From Acholoe squamosa (taxonomy: Eukaryota; Annelida; Polychaeta; Phyllodocida; Polynoidae): a stretch of DNA of 64,000 nucleotides. Numbering within the stretch: the first letter of the stretch is position 1; each line of letters begins with the position of its first letter. The translations under genes were made by a program, and so were the position numbers. Below the pieces are notes generated by a model, which saw only the letters and a list, made by a program, of their open reading frames with translations, ran no database searches and had not been told where the DNA came from. The stretch lies in contig OX439048.1 of assembly GCA_949317995.1 (NCBI GenBank), forward strand, positions 28,649,495 through 28,713,494, given 5' to 3'. Below are positions 21,917 to 33,734 of the stretch, in pieces.

Positions 21917-22642
21917 TTAACCCTTAGGTGCCCAAGCGCGCATTTAAGCGCGGTTTTGGGCTTAAATGCATGTATATTGAAAGAAATTTTCATCCAGATA
22001 CTTCTACTGGTCCAATCTGCAAGGTTAGACCCTCTTTAGAATGCTTATGACCTCCTAATTACGATAAAACCATCCATTTGGCTTCATCTCGATCATATCA
22101 GACACAGTGAGTCAAAACTTAAAAATCAGCTGTCATTTTATGTGATTCAACCCTCTGTGGGCAACCCTCCAAGGAGCTAAAATCTGACATGGTACCAAAA
22201 TGATGATGAATCATACACACAGTTTCTCATACTCCATTCATATCTTACAACAACTGTTCATATCCATAAAGATAAGCCATACCTTGTTACTATCATAACA
22301 TATTATGTTTCCTGTCTGACAGTACAGATGCAGGCAGAACCCCCTTTGAAAGTTCTGTAATGTCTCAGGATTGCAGGGATTATGGATATATATAGCACAA
22401 GAGAGACCAAATACCACTAAATTACAACAAATGGAATTTTTTGGTAACTATGGTTACCAGACATGCCCCAGAATGCCATGTCCTTAACTGAAAGCCTTCA
22501 GTGAGTTATGAGTATTAAGAAAATGTAATGCCATCCCCATATCAAAGAAGAAGATCGAAATAACACATGGTATTATCAACAAAATGATACAATCATGAAA
22601 TAATGTAAAATCTTCAAATAATTCTGGGCACAAAAAGGTTAA
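21917..22642. mobile_element. piggyBac-type MITE, intact ends
   Basis: Flanked by TTAA on both sides (21917-21920 and 22639-22642). Ends are TTAACCCTTAGGTGCCCAA and TCTGGGCACAAAAAGGTTAA. TTAA target sites and TIRs starting CCCTT are hallmarks of piggyBac transposons. At 726 bp it is almost the same length as the relative at 51074-51803 (730 bp). It has no open frame and so needs a transposase in trans. A truncated relative is at 58665-59071. Confidence 0.75.
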
Positions 22643-23202
22643 ACCCCTAATTTTACTTTTCCTACTTGTGCCTCAGTAGGGTCTATTAACTGCTGGAGAA
22701 TGTATGTGGTATTGTGCCATTGTGTGGTACAAAATATAAGATGATGGTTTTAGAAAATTGAGGAAAGAAACAAGAAAATACAACAATACATATCCTTGCA
22801 ATCATTCTGGAGTGCATTCCTGCTGTACAGAAATACTATACATTTGTGTTTCAGTTATCCATCCAAAGCGCACTGCACATCACTATGTATTAACCTATAC
22901 GTTTACAGATCTCCATCATAGAATATGTCAGCCATCAAATCAACATTGGTAATATGATTGTTATATTTAGTTGTTTGCTTTATTCTCTGTGCCTTGGATG
23001 ATTGTACTTCTGCCTATTACTTTTGCTGCATCTTACAAGAATCAGATAATCAAATATTACCCTCAAATCTGGGAATGCACATGAATGGATGTCATTGGCT
23101 AGGTTACCAATATTCATCACAACCTATTACAGAAGACAGATATTGCAAGATATTTGGATATGTGAAAAGATCATAGGCTCAATTGGATATATGTCAGTCC
23201 AA
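22643..23202. other. unassigned DNA
   Basis: Short frames of 60-72 codons without recognised domains; no repeat matches noticed. Confidence 0.4.
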
Positions 23203-23412
23203 TCTGGATCTAGTGAGTGAGTGAGTGAGTAATAGAGGTTTAACGCCATTTCGACAGCTAAGGTCATATTTATGGCGAGAACTACATTACATAATTTCAC
23301 AGAGGAATGTGTCAGTGCCCGCGCATATGTGCACCACACACATCCTGAGGGGATAGGAAAGAGGAGAAATAGACCCTTTTAAGTGGGCTAGGGAGGCCCG
23401 TCTGGATCTAGT
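23203..23412 (-). mobile_element. (CACT)n-tail retroposon with target duplication
   Basis: Best full-length copy. It is flanked by TCTGGATCTAGT at 23203-23214 and 23401-23412, a 12-bp target-site duplication. The body is about 186 bp. On the minus strand it runs from CGGGCCTCCCTAGCCCACTT through GATGTGTGTGGTGCACATATG to GGCGTTAAACCTCTATTACT and (CACT)n. No tRNA-like box pair is evident, so its promoter origin is open. The tail, duplication and truncated relatives indicate target-primed retroposition by a LINE in trans. Confidence 0.85.
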
Positions 23413-23989
23413 ACAAACATATGTGCCTATACCACATTATGCTCTAATTTTTCTTTCTAGCTTGCTCTTTTCAAATTATTTTTGTCTTGAAAACAGTAGA
23501 AAAAAGCCCCAGTCTCAGCTTTATTGATATATGGGGTCACAGTGACCATAAGAGCAATGATTATTTTAGATGCTTATTCAAAATCTATTTATTTGCATTT
23601 TGCTCAAGACTTCCTGTCATATGGTATCATTATATATCCCGTTTTCAATGGTTATCGGTGGTCTTCAGGATGGTGGCTTTGGATACAGAAATGCCATCTT
23701 CAGAGTGCATTAATGCATAAGTGAGATTGGAAAGGTCAAAGAATTAGTTGTGGTATAAGGGTTACTTATAATTACCCTATGAGGGCTTTGGTTCAGAAAC
23801 ATAAAAAATGCAGGATCATAGCTATGCAGGATCATTAGAAGCCCTCAATTGCACGAAACAAAAAGATAGAAAGGATCTCTCAATTTCGTCTCTTGCTGTA
23901 AAAACACTGATATAGACATTATGCAATGAATGGCCTTCCATTTCAGTGAATTCTGGTGATGGCTACCCTGCCCAAGCTAATGATGAGCA
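23413..23989. other. unassigned DNA
   Basis: Two overlapping same-strand frames of about 70 codons (23487-23724) show no recognised domain. Confidence 0.4.
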
Positions 23990-24860
23990 AAGAAATATGC
24001 AAAATATATAAAGGACGGGAAGAAAAATGCCCCTATTATGTTTCTAGACCCTCAAAATGTGGACACAGCCACATGAAGTGAGTGTCTACAGGCACTTATA
24101 GCAAAGATATAGTGAAATCTGTCAATTCTGGTAAATGCTTCCTTGTCCAGACCTATGATAAGCTTATAAATATGGACAGGAGAGGGAGAACTATGCTCCT
24201 GGAAATGTGGGCACAGCCACAAGAAGTGAGTGTCTACAGGCACTTATAGCAAAGATATGGTGAAGACCGTCAATTCAGGTAATGGCTTCCTAGTCTAGAC
24301 CTATGATAGGCTTATACATATGGACAGGAGAGGAAGACCTATGCTCCCAATATGTTCCTAGACCCTGATAATGTGGATATAACCACACTGAATGAGTGTC
24401 TATCAGCCTTATTTGCATAAACAGTGAATTCTGGTAATGACGACCTAAAATAGGCCTATACTAGGCCTAGCAAGCAACTAAGAAAAATCAGGAAGTCACC
24501 AATGAGTCCCTAGACTCTGAAAGTGTGCTAGTAGACACTTTAAATGAATGTCTAGCCTCATCAGATGCAAAGTTATAGCGAAAACAAGGAATTTCGATAA
24601 TGGCTACCTTCATCGGGCCCTATTTCAGAGAAAAACAATTTGTGCGTGTGGCATCCATCTCAAAGTTGATCAGTATGGACCATATTTCAAGTCTGGCATG
24701 GATGCCACCCCCTAACATTCCATCCCTCATAGGGCAAATTTTCAATTTTTTTTTTACTAAATCTGGGATCCGATCCCCCAGAGGAAAAAATTCCCAAAAT
24801 AAATTTTCAATATTTTGCCTCCCTACTAAATGGGGGATGGGGTTTAACAGCATGTAGTAT
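23990..24860 (+). repeat. dispersed repeat with ~150-bp internal units
   Basis: Successive diverged units carry GGACAGGAGAGG, a GTGG(A/G)CACAGCCACA segment, GTGAGTGTCTACAGGCACTTATAGCAAAGATAT and TCAATTC(T/A)GGTAAT. They begin near 24010, 24175 and 24320. The distal part holds TAGGCCTATACTAGGCCTA and the GTCTGGCATGGATGCCACCCC segment. It is the inverted partner of 20150-21030. Open frames here are by-products. Confidence 0.7.
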
Positions 24861-24887
24861 CAATAATGCCTGGGCAGGAAAGGAAGA

Positions 24888-25023
24888 GTGAGTAATATAT
24901 GTTTAATGCCATTTTTACAGTTAATGTCATATTCATGGCGAGAACTACATTACACAAATTCAGAGAAATGTGTCGGTGCCTGTGCATATTTGCACCACAC
25001 AAATCCGAGGGGATAGGATAGGA
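24888..25023 (-). repeat. (CACT)n-tail retroposon, diverged copy
   Basis: GAGTGAGTAATATATGTTTAATGCC, CATGGCGAGAACTACATTACAC and TTTGCACCACACAAATCC match the family with more changes than other copies. The segment after GGGGATAGGA is missing. Confidence 0.7.
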
Positions 25024-26403
25024 CCTTGACTGAAGTTTATAGCAATTCATGAAAGTATTAAAATTGTATAGGTAAATAATATATTCTGACTGAAGTTTAT
25101 AGGAAATTTAGCTTCTTCAAGGCGATCATTTAGGAAATTGTCGCAGATTTGATATGTTAAATTAAAACAACTCACTTAGACTAATACCTGTTTATAATGT
25201 GAAAGGTGTATTCAGATATCTCAAAATCAGCTCTGTTTGTGATTTCCTCTTGGATTCCATGAATGTCCCATTCAAATAAGTTATGGATTCGAGAGACGCA
25301 TTTTCAAATTAAGCCTAAAAACATCCAACAAGGTCAACACAGGCTTGAGGGGAAATGTGGGAAAATTATACCTTGATTAAAACCTGAAGCACAGAAAATT
25401 CACCCTTGAGGATCCAATATTTCGCCAAATCCGAGCATCAAGTTGCAATATTCTGAAGGGCATTCTGAGAGTGTTGATAAGATGATGGAGATGACAAGTA
25501 GAAAATTAAAAGGCCTTCTTACAATTTGCTGACTCACTGTTTGTGTGGTGGTGTGAGGCTTATGATGATAGATTCACTACCCATAGCTGCTGTAGGTATC
25601 TCAAGTTAGATGTAGCACCCCTGGATTAAATTTGAATTAAAACCCAAATTTTAATTAACCAACAAAAAATTTTCCTAGAACAGTTTTACATGAAGTATTA
25701 AAACTAAATCTAGGCTCCGACCTGTAGATGGAGGAAGACGGTGTCTGGATGTTAGCTAGGATATAGCATTATCACCCATGTTCCTAATCCCACTGACTTT
25801 GTCTAATCAAGGTCTCCCATGTATGGAGTAAAAGAGGCATCATGTTTATAGATCATTTAAGCATATTGACAGCTTCCCTCCACAAAGGCTTTTATATAAA
25901 ATAGACACCAACATTAATTTTTTTCTCCATATATAACAACAGCAAATAGGGTTATCCACCCCTAGTTTCTGGTGCAGCTAACACTAAGTCTTTTGTAACT
26001 ATCTTAGTGATAACAAATATTACTCGCGCAGTGAAGAAGGGACATTGGTTCCAATGTTCACCGCGAAACCCAGCCAAAGGGAGTGGCCAATGCAATTTAA
26101 AGATCGGTTCGACCACCTTCAGTGTTGACCTCTATTTTCTTTTAAAAGTGAACTCCACCTCAGCATTTGAAGGCCTAACAATGCAATGCCAATTGTAAGC
26201 ACACATGAAGATATATCATAAACTCAGCCTCAATGTTTGCCCCCTAATGTATTTTGGGAGTTCAAGTCCAGATGAATATGAATAACCTATTTTTTCTAGA
26301 CAATAAATTGTTGATGATAAAATTTAGTCATGCTGAACATTGTGAGAACTATAACCTCAGCCTTTCAGATTGAGAGACACATATGCTACCACTCTGCCAC
26401 AGA
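25024..26403. other. unassigned DNA
   Basis: AT-rich, no recognised gene. TGACTGAAGTTTATAG occurs twice (about 25028 and 25088). A 63-codon frame at 26007-26198 has no domain. Confidence 0.4.
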
Positions 26404-26836
26404 GGCTGTGCATCCCGGGGGGCACTTCCCATGAATGGGAGTGGTGGCGATGGGTTTCCTCTAGATCCCAAAAAGGTAGGGCAATGGTTTCCATGAGATC
26501 CCAAACAGCAGGGCGGTGGAATTTTACCAGAGAGTATTGTTTATGCACCACACATATGAGGGCATAAAATTCCCTCAAAAACTTATTGCTGGTCAATAAA
26601 AGAAATCTGATTCATACAAATGCATGAGGACAATAGACAAGCTTGGTGGTGGATGCAAGCTTGGAGGGGGATGGTCTAGGGCACTATTTGGGATTGTTGA
26701 AAAAGAGGGGCGGTCAAAGTCCATCTTACCCCCTCAAGTAGGGTGGTCAGATTTAAAATAACTGAGAGATAGGGCGGTAGGGCGGCAGTTGAGGGTGACC
26801 TACAAAGAGTCAGTGCCCACTCCCCAGGCTGTGCAT
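26404..26836. mobile_element. TIR element with 10-bp target duplication
   Basis: The target duplication GGCTGTGCAT is at 26404-26413 and 26827-26836. Between them is a 413-bp body with imperfect inverted ends (CCCGGGGGGCACT and AGTGCCCACTCCCCA). Internal GGGCGG/CGGTGG runs are repeated. A 9-11-bp duplication fits Mutator-like elements, but the superfamily is inferred from that length alone. No transposase is encoded. Confidence 0.65.
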
Positions 26837-26857
26837 GTTACCATTTTCTTTTGAATA

Positions 26858-27574
26858 CTATAATTCTTGAGGGTTGAGTTGTTCAAGTAGACACTCACCA
26901 TAAAAGAACACATTGTTATCATTCCACCAGAATAATTCAGTATTTATAATATTTTGTGAATCACAATTATATATAATCAACAGAAATTCAGAGAAGGTAG
27001 AACTTTGCATCTCTACAGCATATAACCACAATATCCAATTAATATAGGGTTTCCCAGAGAGTTTCCCAAGACAGGTATTATGATATAGTTTGTAACAAAA
27101 TATTAGATATATTAAGGAATGACAGAACAGCTTTCTGAATACGGTGTACCATAGAGATATTTTATTCACTGGCTCTAATCCAAGAATGACAGGCAGGCGT
27201 TTGAGGCCTATATACCATAAGGGCCTGTTTGAGCACCGTGGTCTCAAATACGAGCCGGTCTCAAATAAGCGACAGGGGTTCAAGGGTAATGAAATTAATC
27301 TTAAGCACTGAAAACAGTATTCAAATAAGCGCCAGTCTTGTATAAGCGCCAGGGGTACAGTTGGTTTGAAATTAATGAGCGCCCGGGTGTTTATACAGGC
27401 CACTACTGTACCCTTGAGGTACGTTGGTGGTTGGTCGGACCGGATGACTGTCTGCATTCGAGTGGATTTGTACAGGAGGCACCCTCTGGATGGAGAGCAC
27501 TCACACTGGAGTCCTCCTCTGCCCTGAGGACTACCTGTATGCCGGGCACACAGACAGGTACTCAATCCAGACAA
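26858..27574 (-). other. longest open frame, probably spurious
   Basis: A 238-codon frame reading through the GCGC-motif repeat (27225-27410). It has many Cys, Leu and Tyr, no recognised domain, no helpful start context and no splice continuation. I list it only because of its length and would not annotate a protein. Confidence 0.2.
27225..27410. repeat. GCGC(C/T)(T/A)-motif repeat, copy 1
   Basis: Repeated AGCG(A/C)CAG and CTCAAATAAGCG/TATAAGCGCCAGGGG(T)AC phrases, related in inverse orientation to 44225-44355. Short motif iterations, probably an old MITE. Confidence 0.5.
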
Positions 27575-28114
27575 GTTTCTTTTCTTCCTCTGGCCAATAC
27601 TCAGAAAGGAGGTTGGTTATAGGCAAATATACACAACTTCTATACCGCTCACCCCCTAGCATTTTCCTTTAAATAAGGAGCCAGATTCAGTGACCAGTGA
27701 GGCAGGGTACTGGGGAGAATGGTTTCTAAGGAGAGTGAACAGTGTAAATTGGCATAGATAGTGCAGGCTCATAAGGTCAGTCCTTAGATAGGAGTCCCAG
27801 ATTGAAAGAATAATTTTCGTCAATATGCTCTGTCAGGTTACTTTGGCAAAGTCACCACTCACCTCCGTAATCAAGGTATGTGCATAGCAAATAAAAGCAC
27901 CAGAGGGCAGCACAGTTCCCTTTAGTTTTTCACCCTTCTATAGCATATGGATAACACCTACACAGACTAAAACTAGTAACCAGTCCATGCCCGTGGTAGT
28001 TACATAAAGGTGTGACAGTAGGGATTTCGGCCATTTTGTATTTATTGTTGTGCTATGGGGATTGGTCTATGTTGTAGGGGTTCACGTTTACTGCACAAAA
28101 ACTAAATATTGGAA
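27575..28114. other. unassigned DNA
   Basis: Nothing recognised. Confidence 0.4.
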
Positions 28115-28324
28115 TCAATGGTATTCTCGGGCTTCCCTAGCCCACTTAAAAGGGTCTACTTCTCCTCTTTCCTATCCCCTTGGGATGTGTGTGGTGCACA
28201 TATGTGCGGGCACTGACACATTCCTCTGTGAAATTGGGTAATGTAGTTCTCGCCATGAATATGACCTTAGCTGTCGAAATGGCGTTAAACATCTATTACT
28301 CATTCACTCACTCAATGGTATTCT
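28115..28324 (+). mobile_element. (CACT)n-tail retroposon with target duplication
   Basis: TCAATGGTATTCT flanks the copy at 28115-28127 and 28312-28324 (13 bp). On the plus strand the body runs CTTCCCTAGCCCACTTAAAA ... GGCGTTAAACATCTATTACT and ends in CATTCACTCACTCA, which fixes the family's 3' end. Confidence 0.85.
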
Positions 28325-28356
28325 GCACATTCTGATTTTAAAGGGGGCTTTGTATT

Positions 28357-28945
28357 AATATGTGACCCATCAAGGGAGAACACCTCTCCGCTGGGGATTT
28401 TTAATTCTCCATTTGGCCACCAGGGGGCATTAGGGGGCAAAATTACTCTAAAATCATTATAGAAATACATTAGGCTAATTTTTGATTGGTCTCATTTAAA
28501 ATGTACCATTTCCGGTAGAAATGACCCATATTTGGATGGTAAAATGAACATTTTTCATGAGAAATCAACCTATATGGCTGTTCCTGGTTGCCATGACAAC
28601 CATTACAATAATCAAAATTTGCAGATTCTTATGCCAATTTTTGGGGATACTCACCAAAAGCCCAAAACTGAAAACAAAAATGGAAAATTCCTTCTAGATC
28701 AAAATATATATGATGAAAATCACCATATTGTTATGTACTTTTTATGAAAAAGGCTGATTTATAGTGTTTTTAGACATTGTTATGGTTTATAGTGTATTTA
28801 GAGCTTAATCATTGATTTCAGATATGAATAATGACCTATGTTCAAGGAGGGGTTCTGACATAACTACTAGGAATATTCAAGCTAATGATGTCTCATTTTA
28901 AAGATCTTGAGATGAACTTCGCTGCAAAGGGGTCACATATTCTGT
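28357..28945 (+). mobile_element. ATATGTGACCC-end TIR element, copy 1
   Basis: Starts ATATGTGACCCATCAAGGG and ends GGGGTCACATAT. It matches 33735-34505 in inverse orientation over most of its length. Landmarks are the GAGAACACC(T/C)CT segment, GAAATCAACCTATATG, GGTTGCCATG(A/G)CAACCA, GTTTTTAGACATTGTTATGG and CTAGTAGTTATGTCAGAA. No coding capacity. Confidence 0.7.
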
Positions 28946-30524
28946 AATTGTTTCCATAAGAATAGGATTTTTTCTTGCATTCACTAAAGAGATGATATGT
29001 GAAATACCAGACTTCCAGCTGGTAAAGACCTTGACTGTAATTGAAGTGTTTTGCAGTTATGTGCAGCAGGGTAATAGTTGAGTAGACTGTTGGCTGTCTA
29101 CTATGTGCCCTAAAGTGGAACTTATTTTGATTGGTACTCATAGAGAGTACATGGGGGTGGCTAGTGTGTGCCTGTGGCAGGAAACCCCTCCCAACACACC
29201 TGAATGATCCAATGCTAATTAACCATGCATTTTCAGGACAGCATGCTGTCACAGGGATGAGGTTGGACAAACTAAAGAAATGTCTCTGATACACAAGGGT
29301 GTTTGTAGAACCAAGCAGAGTTTAGAAGTAGAATAGGCATTATCACTATGCCAGTGTTTATTTATACCCAGCCATTTGTCAACTGATGAGATCAGTCCAA
29401 AAAGCTCAGTGCAGAGATGACAGTGGACTTCCTGAGGGCCGGGAGTGTCGATCCAGCCTCAACTCTATTAATAGGACAAGTCTCTACCAATTTCCAAACA
29501 GTTGCTTTGACCCTGTGATGCCACAGGTCGCCACTCTATGTCCTCTGGTTGTGCTGAGGGTCTCTATGTATACCCTCAGGAGACCACCATAATCGGTGTC
29601 CACCCAATACATGCTGGAACTTCCATATATCCATGCTGGTCAGAGATCTCACACCACACATAGGCCTCTTTCACTCAGAAGGAACAATAAATGATGCTAA
29701 CTCTTCAAGCATATCTTCTATTGTTGTAGCAAGAAACATTTGTTATGAGAGAGCCAAGTTCAGGTTCAATGAATGGTGGTGGTGGCGCTCATGTCATTGG
29801 CAGGGGCGGGTGTTAGTTCGGAGTAGACAATGGGTCCCCCCACCACTCTCTCACAGGAATCAAAACTAGTGTGGGCTTGAGCCGTGGCTCTATGTCTATT
29901 ATGTGCAGAGGGGGTATGCTAGACAGAATGAGTATGGAAGGAATGGTGTTCAGATAAAGGCTTGGAGAAGGAGGATAAGAAGAGGGTGAGCAGAAAACTT
30001 GAGAACTGATCTGGAAGGTGCCCTAATCCCGGGCCCTAATCCATAGCTAGTTGCTTAAAAAGAGCCAATAGAGTAGGGGATAGAGTGTGGTTTCCTGAGA
30101 CTAATGCTGGGGAAGTGCCGTGTTAGTAGCTGGTCAGTAACTCACGTGAAGCTTGCAATAGGGAGCTAATTGAGTTGCTCTCAGTACAGCTCCCTATGTG
30201 GTCCCGGTAGGTGCTGCACTACCGCCCAATTACGAGCCCTGGGAAATGGGCGCCCGGCTCTTAACAAGGCATCTATGTCTAAGGTGAGCATGATTATTCT
30301 AATAGTTGCCAGGAGGTACAATATTACTTCCAGTTATGTGAGTAGGTTAAATATAATAAGGCAACTCCTTTTAATACTAGGATCTATAATTCCAAGTCCC
30401 TGAAGACATTCAGTCCTGCTTTGGCTGATTGCGGAATTGGAAAGAAAAATAGTAATAGATAAAAAGCTCTATGCACTGATTTTATAAACTGAATTAATGA
30501 TTTTCACTGGCAATCAAAAGAGAA
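28946..30524. other. mostly unassigned DNA
   Basis: The frame at 28893-29294 (minus, 133 codons) shows no domain. GGTTTCCTGAGACTAATG...TAGTAGCTGG (30090-30140) resembles 34545-34592, so some dispersed repeat is present. Confidence 0.4.
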
Positions 30525-31030
30525 TTTAGGCAAAGGTTATTGACTGTGATCTGTTATCTGAGCATTAATGCTGATGTGTGCCTTTTCTTCCTAATCAAAT
30601 CTGGTTGTTATTTTCTCCGGAATTCTCTGAACAACAAGAAGCCCTGGAATTTCACCATTGAAAAAGAGATTTGACTACTCATGCTGAGATCATGGAAATA
30701 AGAAGGACGTAATGCTACACTGTACCTAAAATTTATCACTGGCTCCCCTCTCCCCTTTAAAAAAAGAAGAAACGATAATTCCCATAAGGGCTAATGCGAC
30801 CTTTTGAAGAGATCACAGACCAGCTCATCTAGCATCTAACAAATTGACATTTTAAAATTTCTGACAAAGGGCCCCATGTGAATTGGGGATAAGAATTGTC
30901 AACTCACCTCTAAATTGGAAGTCAAAAGTGTTACGTTCGCCTGATCTCAGTGGTTCCAATCTGTCACTTGATCGTATCTACTAGAATTCCAGCTTGAAAG
31001 GTTGAGAGAGCAGAGAAGATGGCTAAAACG
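30525..31030 (+). repeat. dispersed ~200-250-bp module, copies 1-2
   Basis: About 30775-31030 carries CTAATGCGACC, CATCTAACAAATTGACATTTT, CCCCATGTGAATTGGGGATAA and GAATTCCAGCTTGAAAGG. About 30545-30670 carries a weaker match (CTAATCAAATCTGGTTGTTATTTTC, TGGAATTTCA). Related modules are near 32525-32770 and 38400-38600, all in the same direction. Confidence 0.5.
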
Positions 31031-32524
31031 ATTTGGGGACTGCTTTTCCCAGGAGAAAACATAAATTCTATTATACAAGTAGAGGAGACAATAAACACAA
31101 TCATCTCATCAAATCATTAACCATCCAATTAGATGCTTAATGACGGTTTACACAATTAACCAGTTACTAGTAGGTGTACACAAGGAGGAAGATTTTTTAT
31201 ACTTTATTAGAGTAGAATACTGCAAAAAAGACGAACCAAGACAAGAGATGATTAGTGTACTATACTTTCACTTTCTATACATAAATGTCTTGCATATCAG
31301 CCATGTTCTAAACAAAGACTGCAAAAATCAATTAGGGTAGAAGTATTGTAAGACATTTATTTGTGCAGTCATGATAATCATTCAACAGCTGGATTAATCT
31401 TCAAACGTTTTTATAAGAGCATTCATGAACATTCAGTCGGACCACTTTGAAATATTGTAACGTTAACGTGCTTGAAGCACACAGAACTGATAAATTCTTT
31501 GCCTTAAAGCTATGGGCATTTTCATCACTGTTTGAGCCTCAGGGTTGTGACCATCCACTGACAAAACTGAAAAAGTAAACAGAATAAACTGATGGCCATC
31601 AGTCACTGATGGACCACGTAGGGACAGTATCCTTAGGGTGCATGGCTTTCTAGTTCTATTAGAAGTTTGTGGTCATGGTTCACAGTTATGCCCTAATCTT
31701 TTGGATGCCATTATCACTGCTCACTGGCAGTCTACAGCAGACCAACAGCCGGCCGCCATCGCTGCATGTGACCTTATGACCTAATTGGACTCAAAATGAG
31801 GCTAGCCATCATCAGCTGCCTTTACCAGTGCCCTGATGGCCATCACGACCCTGAAGCTCAAAAAAAATAAAAGGCCAAGAATTCCTCAATACTGCCTGTT
31901 TCAGGACCGCGATGTCTGTCCACCAGGCTGTTATTCCTGTCAAGTCTTTATATACGTTTTAGGGCATTTCCGGATAAACCGTTCTGAGAGCATGCACGCC
32001 TAGGTGCAGATTGAAGATTTGCTAGCCACTATTCTGTGGGGGGAATCTGGCGTGCTGAATTCTCTCTTTTTATTTAAATGTAGATGTTTAGTAATATCCC
32101 TGATTTAGGTCTAAGAAGATATCTCAGAAGTATAAACCTGGGGCTACCGTTATCAACTTTGAATATTGGAAAGTGTATGAAGATAAATGACTATAGATAT
32201 GGTCAAGGTTAAAGCTTTTTCATGAGAGTACCGATAAAACATACACTGGGTTTCCTTGATCATGTTTGCCTTTACTTGTAACACCTTGTTGCAATATTAT
32301 CGTTTAAACCAAACTGTTCCTCGATAACTAAGCTTTCTGAAGCTTTCTTTTATGGTAATACCGGGTACCCAAGACAGGCAAAATAGTTTATAGATTTCCT
32401 TTGGTAATTAGGAAGAGCAGTTCTATGACATATAAAATAAAGGTGGAAGCAGAGCATGTCATATGGAATTTACTCCATCGATCAGGAATTTAAGTCTACA
32501 CGATTTATCTCTCAAACTAACGTC
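31031..32524. other. unassigned DNA, few repeats
   Basis: No clear repeat or coding domain. This is one of the least repeat-like stretches of the window. Confidence 0.35.
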
Positions 32525-32770
32525 AGTAAGGGTTAATGCCCATTTTTGATCAGTTCAGATGGTAGCTCACCAAGCATCTAACAATTTGACATTTTGCACA
32601 CATAACAAATTAGACCTAACAAATGTCAATCTCACCACTGATTTCCAAGGCATCAATATTGCTCTCCTCGTCTTATCTGGTTGCAATTTTCCAATGGCTC
32701 ACCCATATTGGAATTTCAGCTTGAATGGCAGTTAACTTGACCATCATTAAATAAGATGGTGAAGAATGTT
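32525..32770 (+). repeat. dispersed ~250-bp module, copy 3
   Basis: GGGTTAATGCCC, GCATCTAACAATTTGACATTTT, TCTTATCTGGTTGCAATTTTCC and TTGGAATTTCAGCTTGAATGG match the modules at 30775 and 38400. Confidence 0.5.
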
Positions 32771-33486
32771 TCACACTGTCAACCAATCAGCTGCGAATTC
32801 AAATATGAGGCACATACATTTAAGAAAAAAAACAAACAGTGCGACTGATGGCTGCAGCCATCTGTCTTTAACAGTCACACCGTTTATTTGGCTCTTATAA
32901 AGACGCTTTTATGAAAAGGGTCTTTCAAAGAGCTAATTGTATAATGAATTCACCTTTAAGAAAACCTCACCTATTACCAAATGTTACATTCGAGGCTTGA
33001 GTGGGGATCCCAACTATAACCCTAACCCTCAACCTTACCCACCTTTAACTGTCTGTAGATGATTGACGGGTCTCATCAACAGACATTGTCCAATGATCAA
33101 TCCCTTCCCAATATCAATTTCGACCAAGGTCTCTAGAGAATACCCGTCTCTTAAAGCTGCTTAACCATCCCTGAAATTGCCTGCTTCAGCACAACAAGAT
33201 ATCAGCTTATTGTACCACATGTAGATGACCGAACTATGTATCAACTTATCAATACCTCATTCGAAACTTGATTTAGGCAATTTTCTTTACCTACTCCTCC
33301 ACTTGTAGGTAGTTATCTGCGATAACCTACTGTAATTGAGGCGGGGGAGGCTAGTCTAGGTGGTGGTGATGGGGGGCTCAAGACATGTTTAAGTACAGTG
33401 AATGTGAATGTGATGGTCTAGTGAATATGATTCAAATAATCTATAGTAGTCACACATCAACGAGCAAATAAGATCCTTTTGATAGG
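32771..33486. other. unassigned DNA
   Basis: GATGGCTGCAGCCATC near 32848 is a short palindrome. Otherwise nothing recognised. Confidence 0.4.
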
Positions 33487-33658
33487 TAAAGGCGACCGCA
33501 GACGGGCCAGATTCGATCGGTAACCAGGGTGTACCGATTCAATCCAATCGGGGACATCAAACATGTTTGATATTGTCAGACTCAATCAGATGTCCACGCA
33601 GATGCTCTCAATCGTCAGGATCGGCCGACCCAGTCAGGCCCGTCTGCGGTCGGCTTAA
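33487..33658. mobile_element. 166-bp MITE with TAA target duplication
   Basis: TAA at 33487-33489 and 33656-33658 flanks a body with 19-bp TIRs: AGGCGACCGCAGACGGGCC at the left, and its reverse complement with one mismatch at the right. TWA duplications and compact size fit PIF/Harbinger MITEs. Internal sequence is rich in GATC/CAATC motifs. Its ends do not resemble the Harbinger terminus at 61667. Confidence 0.75.
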
Positions 33659-33734
33659 GGAAATCATGTTAGCCTGTCACCTCAAAATTCAGCAACTTAT
33701 TAAAATGTCCAAACTAGCTGGCACTGACATGTAT

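Noticed and set aside
24000-24430. CRISPR-like array of spaced repeats
   Set aside because: Units are long, diverged and contiguous, in a clearly eukaryotic context.
26858-27574. 238-codon minus-strand frame, the longest in the window
   Set aside because: It runs through a motif repeat (27225-27410), has no recognisable domain and is rich in residues typical of random AT-rich frames.
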